NCBI GenBank assembly: GCA_002284615.2
Contig: MU070820.1
Span: 19,217-31,293, forward strand
Origin: Dunaliella salina
Lineage: Eukaryota; Chlorophyta; Chlorophyceae; Chlamydomonadales; Dunaliellaceae
Reading direction: 5' to 3'
Length of the DNA stretch: 12,077 nucleotides
Shown: piece after piece, positions 1 to 7,975 of the stretch
Numbering within the stretch: position 1 is the stretch's first letter
Layout: each line of letters opens with the position of its first letter
Notes under the pieces: model-generated
Seen by the model: the letters and a program-made list of their open reading frames with translations, nothing else
What the model was told of the DNA's origin: nothing
Databases searched by the model: none
Made by a program: the position numbers and the translations under genes

Positions 1-384
1 ATAGAAGTACACTTCGAATGGCACTTTTTGAAGAAATGCATTTCGGACAGAAGAAGCTCTAATAGAAGAAGTAATTTCTACGAGCAGAAGCTGATTTCTA
101 ATGTAGGAAGCACGGTTCTAACCAAGAAACTCCTGCGTCAAGAAGTTATTTCTACAAGTAGAAGTCCATTTCTAACGCATAAATCACAGTTCTTACCAAA
201 AAACTTCTGCGTGAAGAAGTCGAACTTCGAACAGTAGAAGTCACTTCGGATGGCAGAAATGGTCTGTCCGAAATCATTCCTTCAAAAAGTGCCATCAGAA
301 GTGCATTTCTTGGTTCGAAATAAGACCTCCCATTTCTGACGTAGAAGTGCACTTCTAACAGTTAGAAATACACTTCTGCAAAAT
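1..384. repeat. 74-bp tandem repeat array with internal inverted repeat
   Basis: This gene-free stretch is built from variants of agaagt and its complement acttct. A 74-bp unit starting aagaagt repeats at 66, 140 and 214. The first two units align along their whole length; for example, the block at 111-146 matches 185-220. The third unit degrades after about 45 bases. The segment 10-50 is also repeated in inverted orientation at 264-303, with three mismatches and one indel by my count. The short ORFs here only reflect the repeats and look non-coding. The array abuts the truncated 5' end of LINE copy A at about 385-395. It could be a local satellite or the remains of a foldback element; I do not recognise the family. 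Confidence 0.75.
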
Positions 385-392
385 CAGCTTCC

Positions 393-600
393 CTGAGTGC
401 AGCTGCTGGAGCCCATTAAGCAAAGAACACACCTTTGAAAGTCAAATCCATGAAGATATGCCCACCTGTGATACCTGCCACCACACATACCACTGGGACT
501 GTACATGTCTCATAGACGTCAAAGCATGCTGCCAAAATGAATGAGCACTGGGACTGCCCTGCATGTGCCTCTCTGTCAGAATCTTAAAATGCTGAAAGGA
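393..600 (+). pseudogene. PHD-type zinc finger of LINE copy A (broken)
   Basis: Read with one frame change, this stretch shows a C4HC3-like cysteine pattern: CSCC near 395, CDTC then HxYHWDC at about 466-503, and WDCPAC at about 550-567. The spacing fits a PHD finger, a fold that usually reads histone H3 tails. Copy B (7010-7260) shows the same pattern with a better first pair, CQLC, which supports a real domain. A frame break near 540 separates the last Cys pair. A role in chromatin targeting of the element is inference; a RING-like fold is the alternative. Confidence 0.65.
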
Positions 601-623
601 TCAACTTTTCTGAAGATTTCAAA

Positions 624-833
624 ATGATCTATGTGGAATGGCATCCTAAATGGGAAACTGCTGAGATGTTACAAGTGCATCCAGACTTAGATGCTCATGT
701 GCAAGCCTCTGACTTGGAGGAAGGACCAGAACAAACAGAAGACTCCTTAGACGATGAGATAGACCTAGACAATCTTGTTAACCAAGGCTTTGAAGGCAAC
801 CCTCAGAGCCTATCTGACTTTACATGGCTCTAA
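624..833 (+). pseudogene. VEWxPxWE motif plus acidic segment of LINE copy A
   Basis: This 69-codon open stretch begins YVEWHPKWE and continues into an Asp/Glu-rich region ending FTWL before a stop. It aligns without gaps to the start of the copy B frame at 6361-7011, with 51 of 69 residues identical by hand count. VEWxPxWExxEML resembles the core strand of a chromodomain (the VEWKG...WEP type), but it is short and I cannot confirm the fold. The stop at 831-833 is copy-specific, because B reads through into STTGCAIRKNV. It is part of one long polyprotein, not an independent small gene. Confidence 0.6.
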
Positions 834-1300
834 ACTACCGGCTGCGCCATTCGCAAGAATGTCACCCTTCACTTCCAACCTACCAACCCCCAGACGGATA
901 CAATGCTAACATGGCAATATGATATTATCATTATCATTATCATAAGTGTTCATCTAATGAAGGAACCTCTTCACCCTGACACACTTGATGAGGTCGCCAT
1001 GCCAGCACAAATGTCAAAGGTTACTACCGCTGAATGCGCCTGTATATACAATGCCAATGGCAACTGTGTTGGCACGCTTGCTGTAGACAGGCTCGCGACC
1101 CTGCTTGAAGTCTATGAAGCAGCCAAAAGGGCAGGCATCCATGCCACCATTCAACCACCTGTCCAGGATTCAGCACCTTAAATTATGGGACTGCTCTCTC
1201 GTCAAAAGGCTCAACAAAGAGACCTTTCGTCCAAGGGCAAAAAGCTCCACATTTCTAACATGCTGATCACACATCCCCACATCCGATAAGCCCTGCAAAA
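834..1300 (+). pseudogene. Conserved linker of LINE copy A before the methyltransferase
   Basis: After the stop at 831-833 the same polyprotein continues (TTGCAIRKNV, then HLMKEPLHPDT). It ends in a well-conserved block: ECACIYNANGNCVG, RLATLLEVYEAAKRAGIH, then QPPVQDS. Copy B carries the same block at about 6430-6650 in a single open frame. Around 930-950 copy A has a short (att/atc)n expansion giving an Ile run that B lacks, probably slippage. A stop at 1179-1181 and another near 1290 break the frame. The YNANGxCxG block does not match a domain I can name. Confidence 0.55.
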
Positions 1301-1307
1301 ATGGAGC

Positions 1308-1745
1308 ATGGTCTCAACAGAGAGATTTTCCAACCCCCTTGAATTTGGCGAGACCTACAACACCTTTTTCAGCACAAATTGCCGAGACCAGGTCTTTGGA
1401 GCACACGCATACACGCTCTCTGTGTGCTACACTGGCTTCTCCTTCTGCGATCCCCCACATGAGGACACATTCATTTTTAAGCTCATGCGCCCCGCAGCGC
1501 AATCCTCCCTCCAAACCACAAATCCAGTTGCCACCTTCATGCTCCTGCCCCACTCGAGAGGCTTCAGCTGTAATGCATATATGAGCTGGCTTAGCCAGTA
1601 CCCAGATCTTGCAAGGGTGCCTGCCAAATTCCAGCGAGAAACATCCAACTCCAGGCACCATGACACTGGTTTGATACCATATCCAATCCCACTCCACCTT
1701 CTTATCCCATGCAACTTATTGTTATGTGGAATCCTAATGCTATAG
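1308..1745 (+). pseudogene. PCIF1-like adenine-N6 methyltransferase domain, copy A
   Basis: This 145-codon open frame holds, in order: RFSNPLEF (residues 6-13), DQVFG (27-31), GFSFCDPPHED (43-53), FIFKLM (55-60), and VATFMLLPHSRGFS (74-87). In the same order, PCIF1-type m6Am methyltransferases have a SPL motif, an FG motif, a catalytic NPPF preceded by small and aromatic residues, and a hydrophobic strand ending PxWR. I infer that DPPH at 1449-1460 is the equivalent of that (N/D)PP(F/Y/H) motif. Copy B repeats the pattern with PHWRGFS. The true frame shifts near 1690, where PMQLIV continues at 1709. Another Dam- or MT-A70-like class is possible. This copy is not functional. Confidence 0.5.
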
Positions 1746-2211
1746 TAATGCTAGATAGCGCAAACAAAGACTGGTTCCAACTCCTCCAACAAGATGTACC
1801 AGCTTGTTGGCTACCCTTGGATCCTCCAAATCCTGCCACGCCACCGCGTACCCACCAACACCTAGCATCAAACACTTGGAAACAGAAATTTAAATCACTT
1901 CCCCCTGACACTCATATCTATTCACACGGATGCCCACAGGTAAGGGTAGCCTTCCCATCTGCCAACTACAAAACGATGTTTACACCTGAAATCAAGGACT
2001 GGAGAGAAATCACCTACACAGATGGCAGTGTAATTGTGAAGATTACAAAGATGGCGGCTTCCCACCACTGTCTGGTTCATGTGTTTACAAACCGGGAAGG
2101 GACACTGCTCCACCCTCCCAACATTTACAACTATGTATACAACCCTATGATTATGGGCCTTCCAATACCATCGCAAGGGCAGAACTTGTGGGTACCCTTG
2201 TGGCACTCCAC
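1709..2211 (+). pseudogene. Methyltransferase tail fused to RNase H start, copy A
   Basis: One open frame from 1709 starts with the last strand of the methyltransferase-like domain (PMQLIVMWNPNA) and continues through DWFQLLQQDV and LPLDPPNPATPPR. It leads into the RNase H entry motif ITYTDGS near 2010-2030, which holds the first catalytic Asp. This shows that the methyltransferase and RNase H adjoin in one polyprotein, with no reverse transcriptase between them. After YTDGS the frame slips; in another frame GSCVYKPGRDT and ARAELVGTLVALH follow, giving the catalytic Glu of RAEL. The domain is then cut at 2211 by the E/D insertion. Confidence 0.75.
2206..2211. repeat. Candidate target-site duplication of E/D, left copy
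   Basis: ctccac here pairs with ctcaac at 11054-11059 (one mismatch). The codon here is L-H of VALH, and 11054 resumes at the matching Leu codon of the RNase H alignment. That is what a target-site duplication around the E/D insertion should look like. It is short and imperfect, so the support comes mainly from continuity of the protein alignment. Confidence 0.5.
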
Positions 2212-2219
2212 AAAAGTCT

Positions 2220-2240
2220 ACGCTGGATAAGATCCAGCGT
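2220..2240 (-). other. 3'-terminal stem-loop of LINE copy E/D
   Basis: acgctggat (2220-2228) and atccagcgt (2232-2240) form a perfect 9-bp stem with a 3-nt loop. On the minus strand it sits just before the terminal AGACTTTT, where the element ends against copy A. Hairpins at this place serve in several LINE families as the reverse transcriptase's recognition site for target-primed reverse transcription. That role here is inference. Confidence 0.65.
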
Positions 2241-2456
2241 GCATTAAGGACAGACCCAACAGACAGCGCTATCTCTGACCGTGGGCCTCACCAGTATCTA
2301 AGCAAGAAATTGGGAGATAATCAATGGGGTTCCGGTGGGTTGTCGGCTATCTGTCCAGGTGTGCGCCTCACACTCCTGAAACTTGCCTGTTCAGCAGCCG
2401 CCAAACCCGGCTCTGTGTTGTTTGAATTGCTGAAATGTATGGCATGTTTGGTGTTT
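2241..2456 (-). other. 3' UTR of LINE copy E/D
   Basis: This gene-free stretch lies downstream of the nuclease domain on the minus strand. It still contains a coding-like remnant, NPPEPH (about 2322-2340), matching NPPDPH in copy B and NPPDPL in copy X, so the ORF probably ended nearby. It ends with CCTTAATGCACGC, matching CCTTAATGCATGC near the 3' end of copy B. Confidence 0.5.
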
Positions 2457-3033
2457 TCAATTTTTTAAGGTCTTTACCGCATGAAGGTGTAGCTTGGTTG
2501 CAGTCTTTTGGGCTTTTTCTTTGGTTACGCCTGAGTTACAGAGGGGGTCAATAGTGTAGGGGTTGTAGATAGTTTTGGAACCTCCAATAAGGATAGTGTG
2601 TAAAGTGACTCCGTTATTGCGGTGCAAAACTTGAAGTGTTTTTGTGCATAAGTTCTCAATAGTATTTTCATGTTGATTTTGTGCAGTCAGGAGTGTTTGT
2701 TCAGGATTGGTGTCTGAGCAGAATTTCACCTTCTAGGGGTGATACCAAAATACCATCAGGGCGACTGAGGTGTGTATGTGGTGGTTGTCTAGATGGGAAA
2801 ACCGAATGTTTCTTTGGACGTTTCTTGGAATTTCCATGCCTAGGGAGCTGAGACAGGCCTGTCTGTGTTGCATCCATTGAAACGATCCAGAGTCCAAAGT
2901 TTCCTTTGCTGAGTGCTTGACCACAGATGCTGAGAGCTTGATGATGACGATTTATGTTCATTTTATTGATTTGTGGGTGGGTGCATCTAAGTAGAGTATG
3001 GGAGATGTTATCGGGAGCACCACAAAGAGGACA
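2457..3033 (-). pseudogene. CCHC knuckle and PD-(D/E)XK-like nuclease, copy E/D
   Basis: On the minus strand a zinc knuckle CPLC-x7-H-x4-C lies at 2983-3033, followed by INKMNINRHHQAL. This is the arrangement seen before the restriction-like endonuclease of R2- and Dualen-type LINEs. RPDGILV follows at about 2743-2763, and after a one-base frame slip EVKFCSDTNPE at about 2700-2730. Together they fit the PD...ExK signature. The tail reads VTLHTILIGG...TIYNPYTIDPL...LHLHAVKTL, conserved in copies B and X. The cut between frames (2701-3189 versus 2457-2729) makes it a pseudogene. Known enzymes of this fold nick the target DNA for insertion. Confidence 0.65.
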
Positions 3034-3123
3034 GAGAGCAAGCCCAGGGTGGTATTGAATCGTGCGGCATGCTTGCTGTTGTAGAGTGTGTCCGTTTGGT
3101 ATTTCATTATATTTTTCTACTCT

Positions 3124-3190
3124 TGAAGAAAAAGAGAAAAGTCTGTGCAAGCCAAAGGCCGCATGCATTAAGGGAAGAACCCTTAACATA
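3124..3190 (-). other. 3' end of LINE copy B
   Basis: On the minus strand this reads CCTTAATGCATGC, a weak hairpin around GGCCTTTGGC, then CAGACTTTTCTC and CTTTTTCTTC, where E/D sequence resumes. Copies E/D and X and the SINE have matching final blocks. A 7-bp inverted repeat, ttaaggg/cccttaa with a 5-nt loop, lies at 3168-3186. Confidence 0.6.
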
Positions 3191-4060
3191 AGTTAGAGGC
3201 CTCACCAGGAGGCCCTCCACCTAAACTAGACAAAACTAGCCTAGGAGAGAGCAAGAGACAGAACAAATGGGGATCTGGAGGATTGCTAGCCATGCCACTG
3301 AGTGCTCGGACTCTCCTTCTTCCACCCTCAGCCGCCTCTGCATGCCCACCAAACCCCCTCCCAGATGCCCCCTGAAAGCAAAGTGCATGCCTAGTGTTAA
3401 TGATGGTGGATAATCTTTGGATGGTATAATCCCTAAGCTGGAATGCTAGCGGTTTAGCTTTTTGTTTGGTCAGGCCCAGATTTGCATGAGGTGTAATTGT
3501 ATAGTCATTGTAAATCGTGTCACCCACACCAATAAAGATGTTGTGCACAGTCACTTTGTTATTCCTGTTTGGGTTTCTTAAGCTGCATGTTTAAAGACGG
3601 TTTATGAAGTGGGAATGTTGAGCCTGCGCACGTTCTAAAGTGATGAAGGGATTTGTGTCAGGGCAGAATTTAAGTCCCTATCTTGTGGGGGGATCTTGGA
3701 AGGATCAAGGTGGGCTTGTCTGCCTGGGATAGGGCGCACAAAGAGAGCATCAGGGCGGCTTTGGTGCCGTGCAGGTGAGGCAGTGCCATTGGGAAATCCC
3801 AGTCTGGAATAGCTCAAAAGATGTTTTCAGGGACTTGTATGCCTAGATCCAGAAGTCTGTCATGATAACAGCCATCCATACTAATGACGGATGAGCCATA
3901 TTGGCCTTTACTGAGGGTTTCTACACAGAGGCCAAGGGCCGCATTGCGTCTGTTGGTGTGCATCACACTCATTGTTGGTTTGGTGCACCTAAGCAGAACG
4001 TGACAAATGTTGTCGTACTTGCACAGAGTGGGGATCTATCAGAACTGAAAAAGTTTAAGT
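3191..4060 (-). pseudogene. CCHC knuckle and PD-(D/E)XK-like nuclease, copy B
   Basis: Read across frames on the minus strand, the knuckle near 3985-4035 is PTLCKYDNICHVLLRC. The first Cys of the expected CPLC is lost. NRRNAAL and SKGQYG follow. The nuclease shows SRPDALFV at about 3740-3757, then GLKFCPDTNP near 3655-3680, where the Glu of ExK is replaced by Gly. The conserved tail is the open frame from 3554: VHNIFIGVGDTIYNDYTITP and LGLTKQKAKPLA, ending NPPDPH. A loss of both a zinc ligand and an acidic residue indicates long inactivity. The domain parallels the copies at 2457-3033 and 5005-5560. Confidence 0.6.
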
Positions 4061-4297
4061 TGGAGGAATGATTCTGTGTGTACACTGTGTCCTTTGATAC
4101 TTCATAAGATTTATTTGTTGTTTAAGGGTAATCTTTGGATTTTTCCAGAAGGAGTTGCTAATCTCCTTGTTTGCCAGTTGTGATGTTGGGTTGTGAGCTT
4201 CTGTATTTACGTTTGTGGTGGGTGGTGTGGTATCGCTAAGCTTCTGCCATCTCTGGTAGTGGTAGCCAGAGGTGTAAGCAGAGACAAGTTTGTATTT
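4061..4297 (-). pseudogene. Linker between RNase H and CCHC, copy B
   Basis: This minus-strand segment continues the polyprotein after RNase H: YHYQRWQKLSD, LANKEISNSFWKNPK, then ITLKQQINLMKYQRTQ. Copies C and E/D have the same blocks, which is how the nested order of the copies was worked out. A stop just after the RNase H frame (near 4298) and later frame changes break it. Confidence 0.6.
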
Positions 4298-4927
4298 CTA
4301 GTTCATGTGTGTTTTAAGTTTGTCGCTCAGGTTGGTGAGATAGTGCATCGGGAAAGTGTGGGAGCGGTGCATGCCATCATTTTGCGTGGAAGGGGTCTTC
4401 AATGAAAGCCAATAAAAATTGTGGAAAGGGTCCCTGGCATCTGGAAGTGCAATGTCTATGGCGTGAGAGAGGGCTGCGGTGCGAGCGCAAGCATCAGCCC
4501 CCTCATTTTGTATGATGCCAGAGTAAGCTTTGACTTTATAAAAATGGATAGGGTGAGGGGAATGTTCTAATATGTTTGATATTGCATGGATGAGCTCTGC
4601 ATGTAGATGACACCTCATGCGCGTGGGATGAAGGGCTTGATTAGAAATTTGAAAGAGGCAGGATGCAATATCAGTGGCAATTTCACTTTGCTCGTGTTGG
4701 AGTGCCACAAGGATACACACGAGTTCTGCTCTAGTGATGGTTTTGGTAGGACCATGGCCATCGGGTTTTATGTGCAGTTGCAAGTGTTGGGAGGGTGGAG
4801 CTGTGTCCCTTCTCGGTTTGTAAACACCTGAGCCAGAAAGTGGTGGGGAGCCGTCATTTTTGCGCCTAATAAAACTGCCGTCAGTGTAGGTGATTTCCTT
4901 CCAGTCCTTGACATAAGGTGTGAACAC
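4298..4927 (-). pseudogene. RNase H domain of LINE copy B
   Basis: This 209-codon minus-strand frame carries a recognisable RNase H fold, which degrades the RNA strand of RNA:DNA hybrids. The four acidic residues are present: Asp16 in TYTDGS, Glu68 in TRAEL, Asp86 in IATD and Asp145 in NEGADA. The downstream block DPFHNFYWLSLKTP is shared with copies C and E. The domain itself looks intact, but it depends on a polyprotein that is broken on both sides. It continues the frame seen in copy A at 1709-2211, with the X insertion separating it from the methyltransferase in this copy. Confidence 0.85.
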
Positions 4928-5004
4928 TCTTTTGTAGTTGTCAGGAATTAAGGCTGTCCTTGCCTGAGGGCACTTGTGTGAGCAGCTATGAATGTCAGGG
5001 GGGG

Positions 5005-5732
5005 AAGAAAAAGAAAGAAAAGAAAAACTACGTAGGCGGAGGAACTCCCCTACATCAATTCAGGAAAAGGAGACGCATTGGCTCCGAAGAGCCGTGAGTC
5101 TCCCCCACCACAAGGACACAAGGAAAAAAAGGGGATCAGGAGGGTTTCTAGAGGCACTAGGCCCTAAAACCCGGCAGTGGGAAGTAACATTGTTTTCAAT
5201 AGCACGTCTAGTGGTTACAAGTTTGTGGGCATAGAAAGCAGAATGAGCATGCAGTCTACGAGCAAGCTTCATGGCACGCTGATGATTTAGACCTAGTTTT
5301 TTGAATTGGTTAAGGGTGTGATCAGTGTAACACGTTCCACCAACGCCCAGGAGAATGGGGTGAATGGTGACAGCTTTAGCATGGACGAGTTTACATAAGT
5401 GCGCCTGCTTTTGCTGAGCCGCCGCCAGCTGATGCTCAGGCCTGGTATCTTAACATTATTTAATCTCAATCAAGTGTACATGTCGTTGGGTGGCATTCAA
5501 AAGGTGTGGCTGTCTGATGCCGCTAGCTGTGTTGCTCTCTTTGGTCTTCTGGTGCCTGCTGCGCAACATATAGCATGAGGGAGAGGAAGAGGGTGAAGAA
5601 GAAGAAGGAGAGTTTGGTTTGGCATGGTGAGGGGTAATCAAGATAGCATGAGGAAGGCTGGAAGTGAGTCTAGTTTTATGTGGAATATTGCAATAAAACA
5701 TTCTGGTACAGTTCTGTTTGAGGCAAGGGGGG
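5005..5732 (-). mobile_element. LINE 3'-end fragment X inserted in copy B
   Basis: Copy A is continuous (TCACTTCCCCCTGACA) where copy B has about 725 extra bases between two C-runs. The G-runs at 4998-5004 and 5727-5732 on the plus strand are a likely target-site duplication. On the minus strand the insert holds a Ser-rich stretch, LIEIKYCQDT at about 5445-5470 (the ExK of the nuclease), VTIHPILLGVGGTCYTDHTL, MKLARRLHAHSAF, then NPPDPL. It ends in a pyrimidine tail GTAGTTTTTCTTTTC before the C-run. It is the 5'-truncated 3' end of a related LINE and carries only the nuclease domain. The PD half of the nuclease motif is not evident. Confidence 0.75.
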
Positions 5733-6385
5733 AGTGATTGGAATTTCTGCTTCCAAGTGTTTCATACAAGGTGTTGGTGGGCACGCAGTGGCACGGCAGG
5801 ATTCAAAGGATCTAAGGGCAGCCAACATGCTTCTGGAGCATCTTGCTTTATATCTTGTTGGAGGAACTGGAACCAGTCTTTGTTTGTGCTATCTAGCATT
5901 ACTCTGGCATCAGGGTTCCACACAACAATGAGTTGCATAGGATAGGAAGGCGGGGTAGGATCAGGTATGGTATCAAACCAGTGTCGTGGTGCCTGGAATT
6001 GAATTTTTCTTGCAGGGAATTTGGCAAGCACTTTTGTAACATCCGGGGTATTGTTTGAGCCAGCTCATGTGCGCGTTGCAGCTGAAGCCTCTCCAGTGGG
6101 GCAGGATCATGAAGGTGGCGACTGGATCTGTGCTTTGGAGAGAGTAATGCACTGCGTGGCGCACGAGTTAATACATGATTTCATCATCATGTGAGGGATG
6201 GCAGAAGGATAAGCCAGTGTTGCGTACAGAGAGGGCGTCTGTGTGCACCCCAAAGACCTGGTCTCGGTGATTTGTACTGAAAGAGATGTCGTAGGTATTT
6301 CCAAAATCACGAGGGCTGGAATACCTCTACTGAGATCATGCACCATTTCTGCAGGGCTGATCATGTGGGGAGGAGTAATAAACAT
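5733..6385 (-). pseudogene. PCIF1-like methyltransferase domain, copy B (decayed)
   Basis: Three overlapping minus-strand frames together cover the domain seen in copy A. The N-terminal part at about 6385-6165 includes NHRDQVFG and GLSFCHPSHDD in one reading, where copy A has FCDPPHED. Next come SLQSTDPVATFMILPHWRGFS (about 6164-6090), then RKIQFQAPRHW, PMQLIVVWNPDA and DWFQFLQQD (frame 6031-5762). The PP motif is eroded to PS, so the presumed catalytic loop is lost in this copy. The WR after the hydrophobic strand is better kept than in copy A. It lies immediately before the X insertion, and in copy A it joins RNase H directly. Confidence 0.5.
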
Positions 6386-7011
6386 GTTTGAATTGAAACC
6401 TTTTTGCTCTGATCAAAAAGATTTTTCTGTTGAGTCTCTTGGCGAGAGAGCAAACCCATACTTTCAGTTGCTGAATCCTGAACAGGGGGCTGAATGGTGG
6501 CATGGATGCCTGCTTTTTTGGCTGCTTCATAGACTTTGAGCAGGGTCTTCAGCCTTTCTACAGTGAGCATGCCCATGCACTTGCCATTGGCATTGTAAAT
6601 ACAGGCGCATTCAGCGGTGGTTACCTCCAGCATTTGTTCTGCTGTAACAACTTCATCAGATGTGTCAGGTTGAAGAGGTTCCTTCATGAGATCAACATTT
6701 CTAATGATGATATCACATTGCCGTGTTGGCATGATATCTGTCTGGGGTTTGTTAGGCTGGAAGTCAAGGGTGACATTCTTGCGAATGGCGCAGCCAGTAG
6801 TTGAGAGCCATGTAGATTCAGACAGTATCTGAGGTTTGCCTTCGAAGCCTTGGTTGACAAGATTATCCAGGTCCATATCAATGGCCAAGGGTTCTTCTAT
6901 TTCCTCTGGTCTTTCCTCCGCGTCAAAGGCTTGCACATGAGCATCCAGGTCTGGGTGTATTTGTAACATTTCTTCAGCTTCCCATTTAGGATGCCACTCT
7001 ACATAGATCAT
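6361..7011 (-). pseudogene. Polyprotein segment: VEWxP motif, acidic region, conserved block (copy B)
   Basis: This longest open frame of the window (216 codons) is an internal piece of the LINE polyprotein, not a gene start. The Met merely follows the PHD finger. It opens YVEWHPKWEAEEML (chromodomain-like core, residues 3-16) and has a Glu/Asp-rich region at 24-50. After TGCAIRKNVTLDF it reaches ECACIYNANGKCMGM (about 131-145) and VERLKTLLKVYEAAKKAGIH. Copy A has the same order. The frame ends at a stop just before the methyltransferase-like domain. Function of the conserved block is unknown to me. Confidence 0.65.
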
Positions 7012-7300
7012 TTCACAGTCTTCAGAGGAGCTGATCCTTTCCGCTTTTTGGGAGTCTNACAGGGATGCGNAGGCAGGGCAGTCCCANTGCTCATTTTGTT
7101 CGAACAGTGCCAGGTCATTTTGGGAGCATGCTTTGACATCTATGAGACAGTCCCAGTGGTATGTGCAGTGTCAGGTATCACAGGTGGGCATATCTTCATG
7201 GATTTGACTTTCAAAGGTGTAATTTTTGCTTAATGGGCTGCAGCAGAGCTGGCAATACGGGTCTGCTTTAGTTCATCTTGGTACATGCTTTGAAGAGGCC
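7012..7300 (-). pseudogene. PHD-type zinc finger of LINE copy B
   Basis: On the minus strand the translation gives YCQLCCSPL (about 7225-7250), MPTCDT then a stop in place of the fourth Cys (TGA for TGC/TGT near 7180), HWDC (about 7158), and WDCPA near 7075-7090. Copy A keeps CDTC at the same place, so C4HC3 spacing can be read from the two together. Three unresolved bases (N at 7058, 7070, 7087) fall inside or just after the last Cys pair, so part of the damage may be sequencing uncertainty. Confidence 0.6.
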
Positions 7301-7480
7301 ACTTTCAGCCCATCATTTTGGAAAATGGGCAAGGCCCATTTTTCAATGGTGACGGGACGCCATTGTACTTTGTAACGTTTTTGCTCCTTTCCTTGAGAAG
7401 GTCTCTTATTTTTCCGGAGTTGTTGCCAGCCCAAGATATCTAGAATAATATGGTCGAAGCGGAAGGTAGTGTTACTAGGC
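7301..7480 (-). pseudogene. RYKVQWRPxxIEKW motif upstream of PHD, copy B
   Basis: In one minus-strand frame from about 7474 to 7270 I read FRFDHIILDILGWQQL, a basic stretch, RYKVQWRPVTIEKWALPIF and QNDGLKVASS, ending at a stop a few codons before the PHD finger. YxVxWxP resembles the VEWHP motif that follows the PHD, so the finger may be bracketed by two related short domains. The frame closes at a stop near 7484. I do not recognise a named family. Confidence 0.4.
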
Positions 7481-7506
7481 TAGCAGTCAGTCGTTTTGAC
7501 TGGAGG

Positions 7507-7546
7507 CCTTGTAACCTTGTAACCTTGTAACCTTGTAACCTTGTAG
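7507..7546. repeat. Microsatellite (CCTTGTAA)5
   Basis: Four perfect copies of ccttgtaa are followed by one with a changed last base (ccttgtag). It lies in the linker of copy B. The unit does not match common telomere repeats. Confidence 0.9.
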
Positions 7547-7975
7547 TGTTGCTAGCTTCAACTGCGCTTAATGTAGCAGCCTTATTCTGTTTATGATTTC
7601 AGAGCCATCGGGGAAATCAGCGCTTGAAGTGTTTGGAGGTGAGGGACAAGGGGTTATTATGGGTTGGGGGTCAGGGTCAAAAGTGTTGTTGGGGCTTGGC
7701 TCCCTCTGAACCGTCTGCTTCCAATTTGTGGGGTGTGGGAGGGCTCCGGGGACGGGGACTGTATGTAGGGTGTCAAAAAGGGTTAATTGGGTTATACATT
7801 ATGTACTTGTGTTTGCGGCTGCTCCACGTGGGGATTATTTTCTTTTGCGAGTGCGTCTGCTTTGGTGTGAGTGCATCCCTGCATGTGGTTGACTCTTTGG
7901 GGTTGGGTTCTCATGGCTGCTGGGGGGAGCATTTTCAACTTCCACATCCTCAGCATCAAAGAGGTTTGTTTTAGG

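Larger units (their letters stand above)
385..2211 (+). mobile_element. LINE copy A, 5' part (PHD to RNase H start), interrupted
   Basis: This is a degenerate plus-strand non-LTR retrotransposon copy. It is collinear with the minus-strand copy B region from about 7260 to 4690. It starts abruptly just before the PHD finger, next to the repeat array, so everything upstream (reverse transcriptase, endonuclease) is missing. It then runs through an acidic segment, a methyltransferase-like domain and the first half of RNase H. It stops after RAEL...VALH at 2211, where the 3' end of a minus-strand LINE (E/D) begins. The missing second half of RNase H resumes at 11054, so A and C are most simply two halves of one copy. 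Several stops and frame changes make it non-functional. Confidence 0.85.
2212..3123 (-). mobile_element. LINE copy E/D, 3' half (CCHC, nuclease, 3' end)
   Basis: This is the 3' half of a minus-strand LINE whose 5' half lies at 9983-11053. On the minus strand it begins with an MKYQ motif, passes a CCHC knuckle and a PD-(D/E)XK-like nuclease, and ends in a 3' UTR that runs into copy A at 2212. The E half ends with TLRE at 9983, and the D half continues KNIMKYQTDTLYN. That matches TLKQQINLMKYQRT in copy B and TLKQQTNIMKY in copy C. The two halves are therefore one copy split by copy B. Confidence 0.75.

Noticed and set aside
1..384. CRISPR array
   Set aside because: The units are imperfect, contiguous without unique spacers, and the context is eukaryotic retrotransposons.
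1308..2211. Host methyltransferase gene captured next to a LINE
   Set aside because: Two copies in opposite orientation keep the same domain order on both sides, and the methyltransferase tail shares a frame with RNase H, so it belongs to the element.
7507..7546. Telomere-like repeat
   Set aside because: The 8-bp unit ccttgtaa differs from known telomere units and there are only five copies.
7624..7974. 116-codon plus-strand ORF next to the poly-G tract
   Set aside because: It is antisense to the copy B linker, is rich in Gly/Cys/Leu from G-rich DNA, and has no motif.
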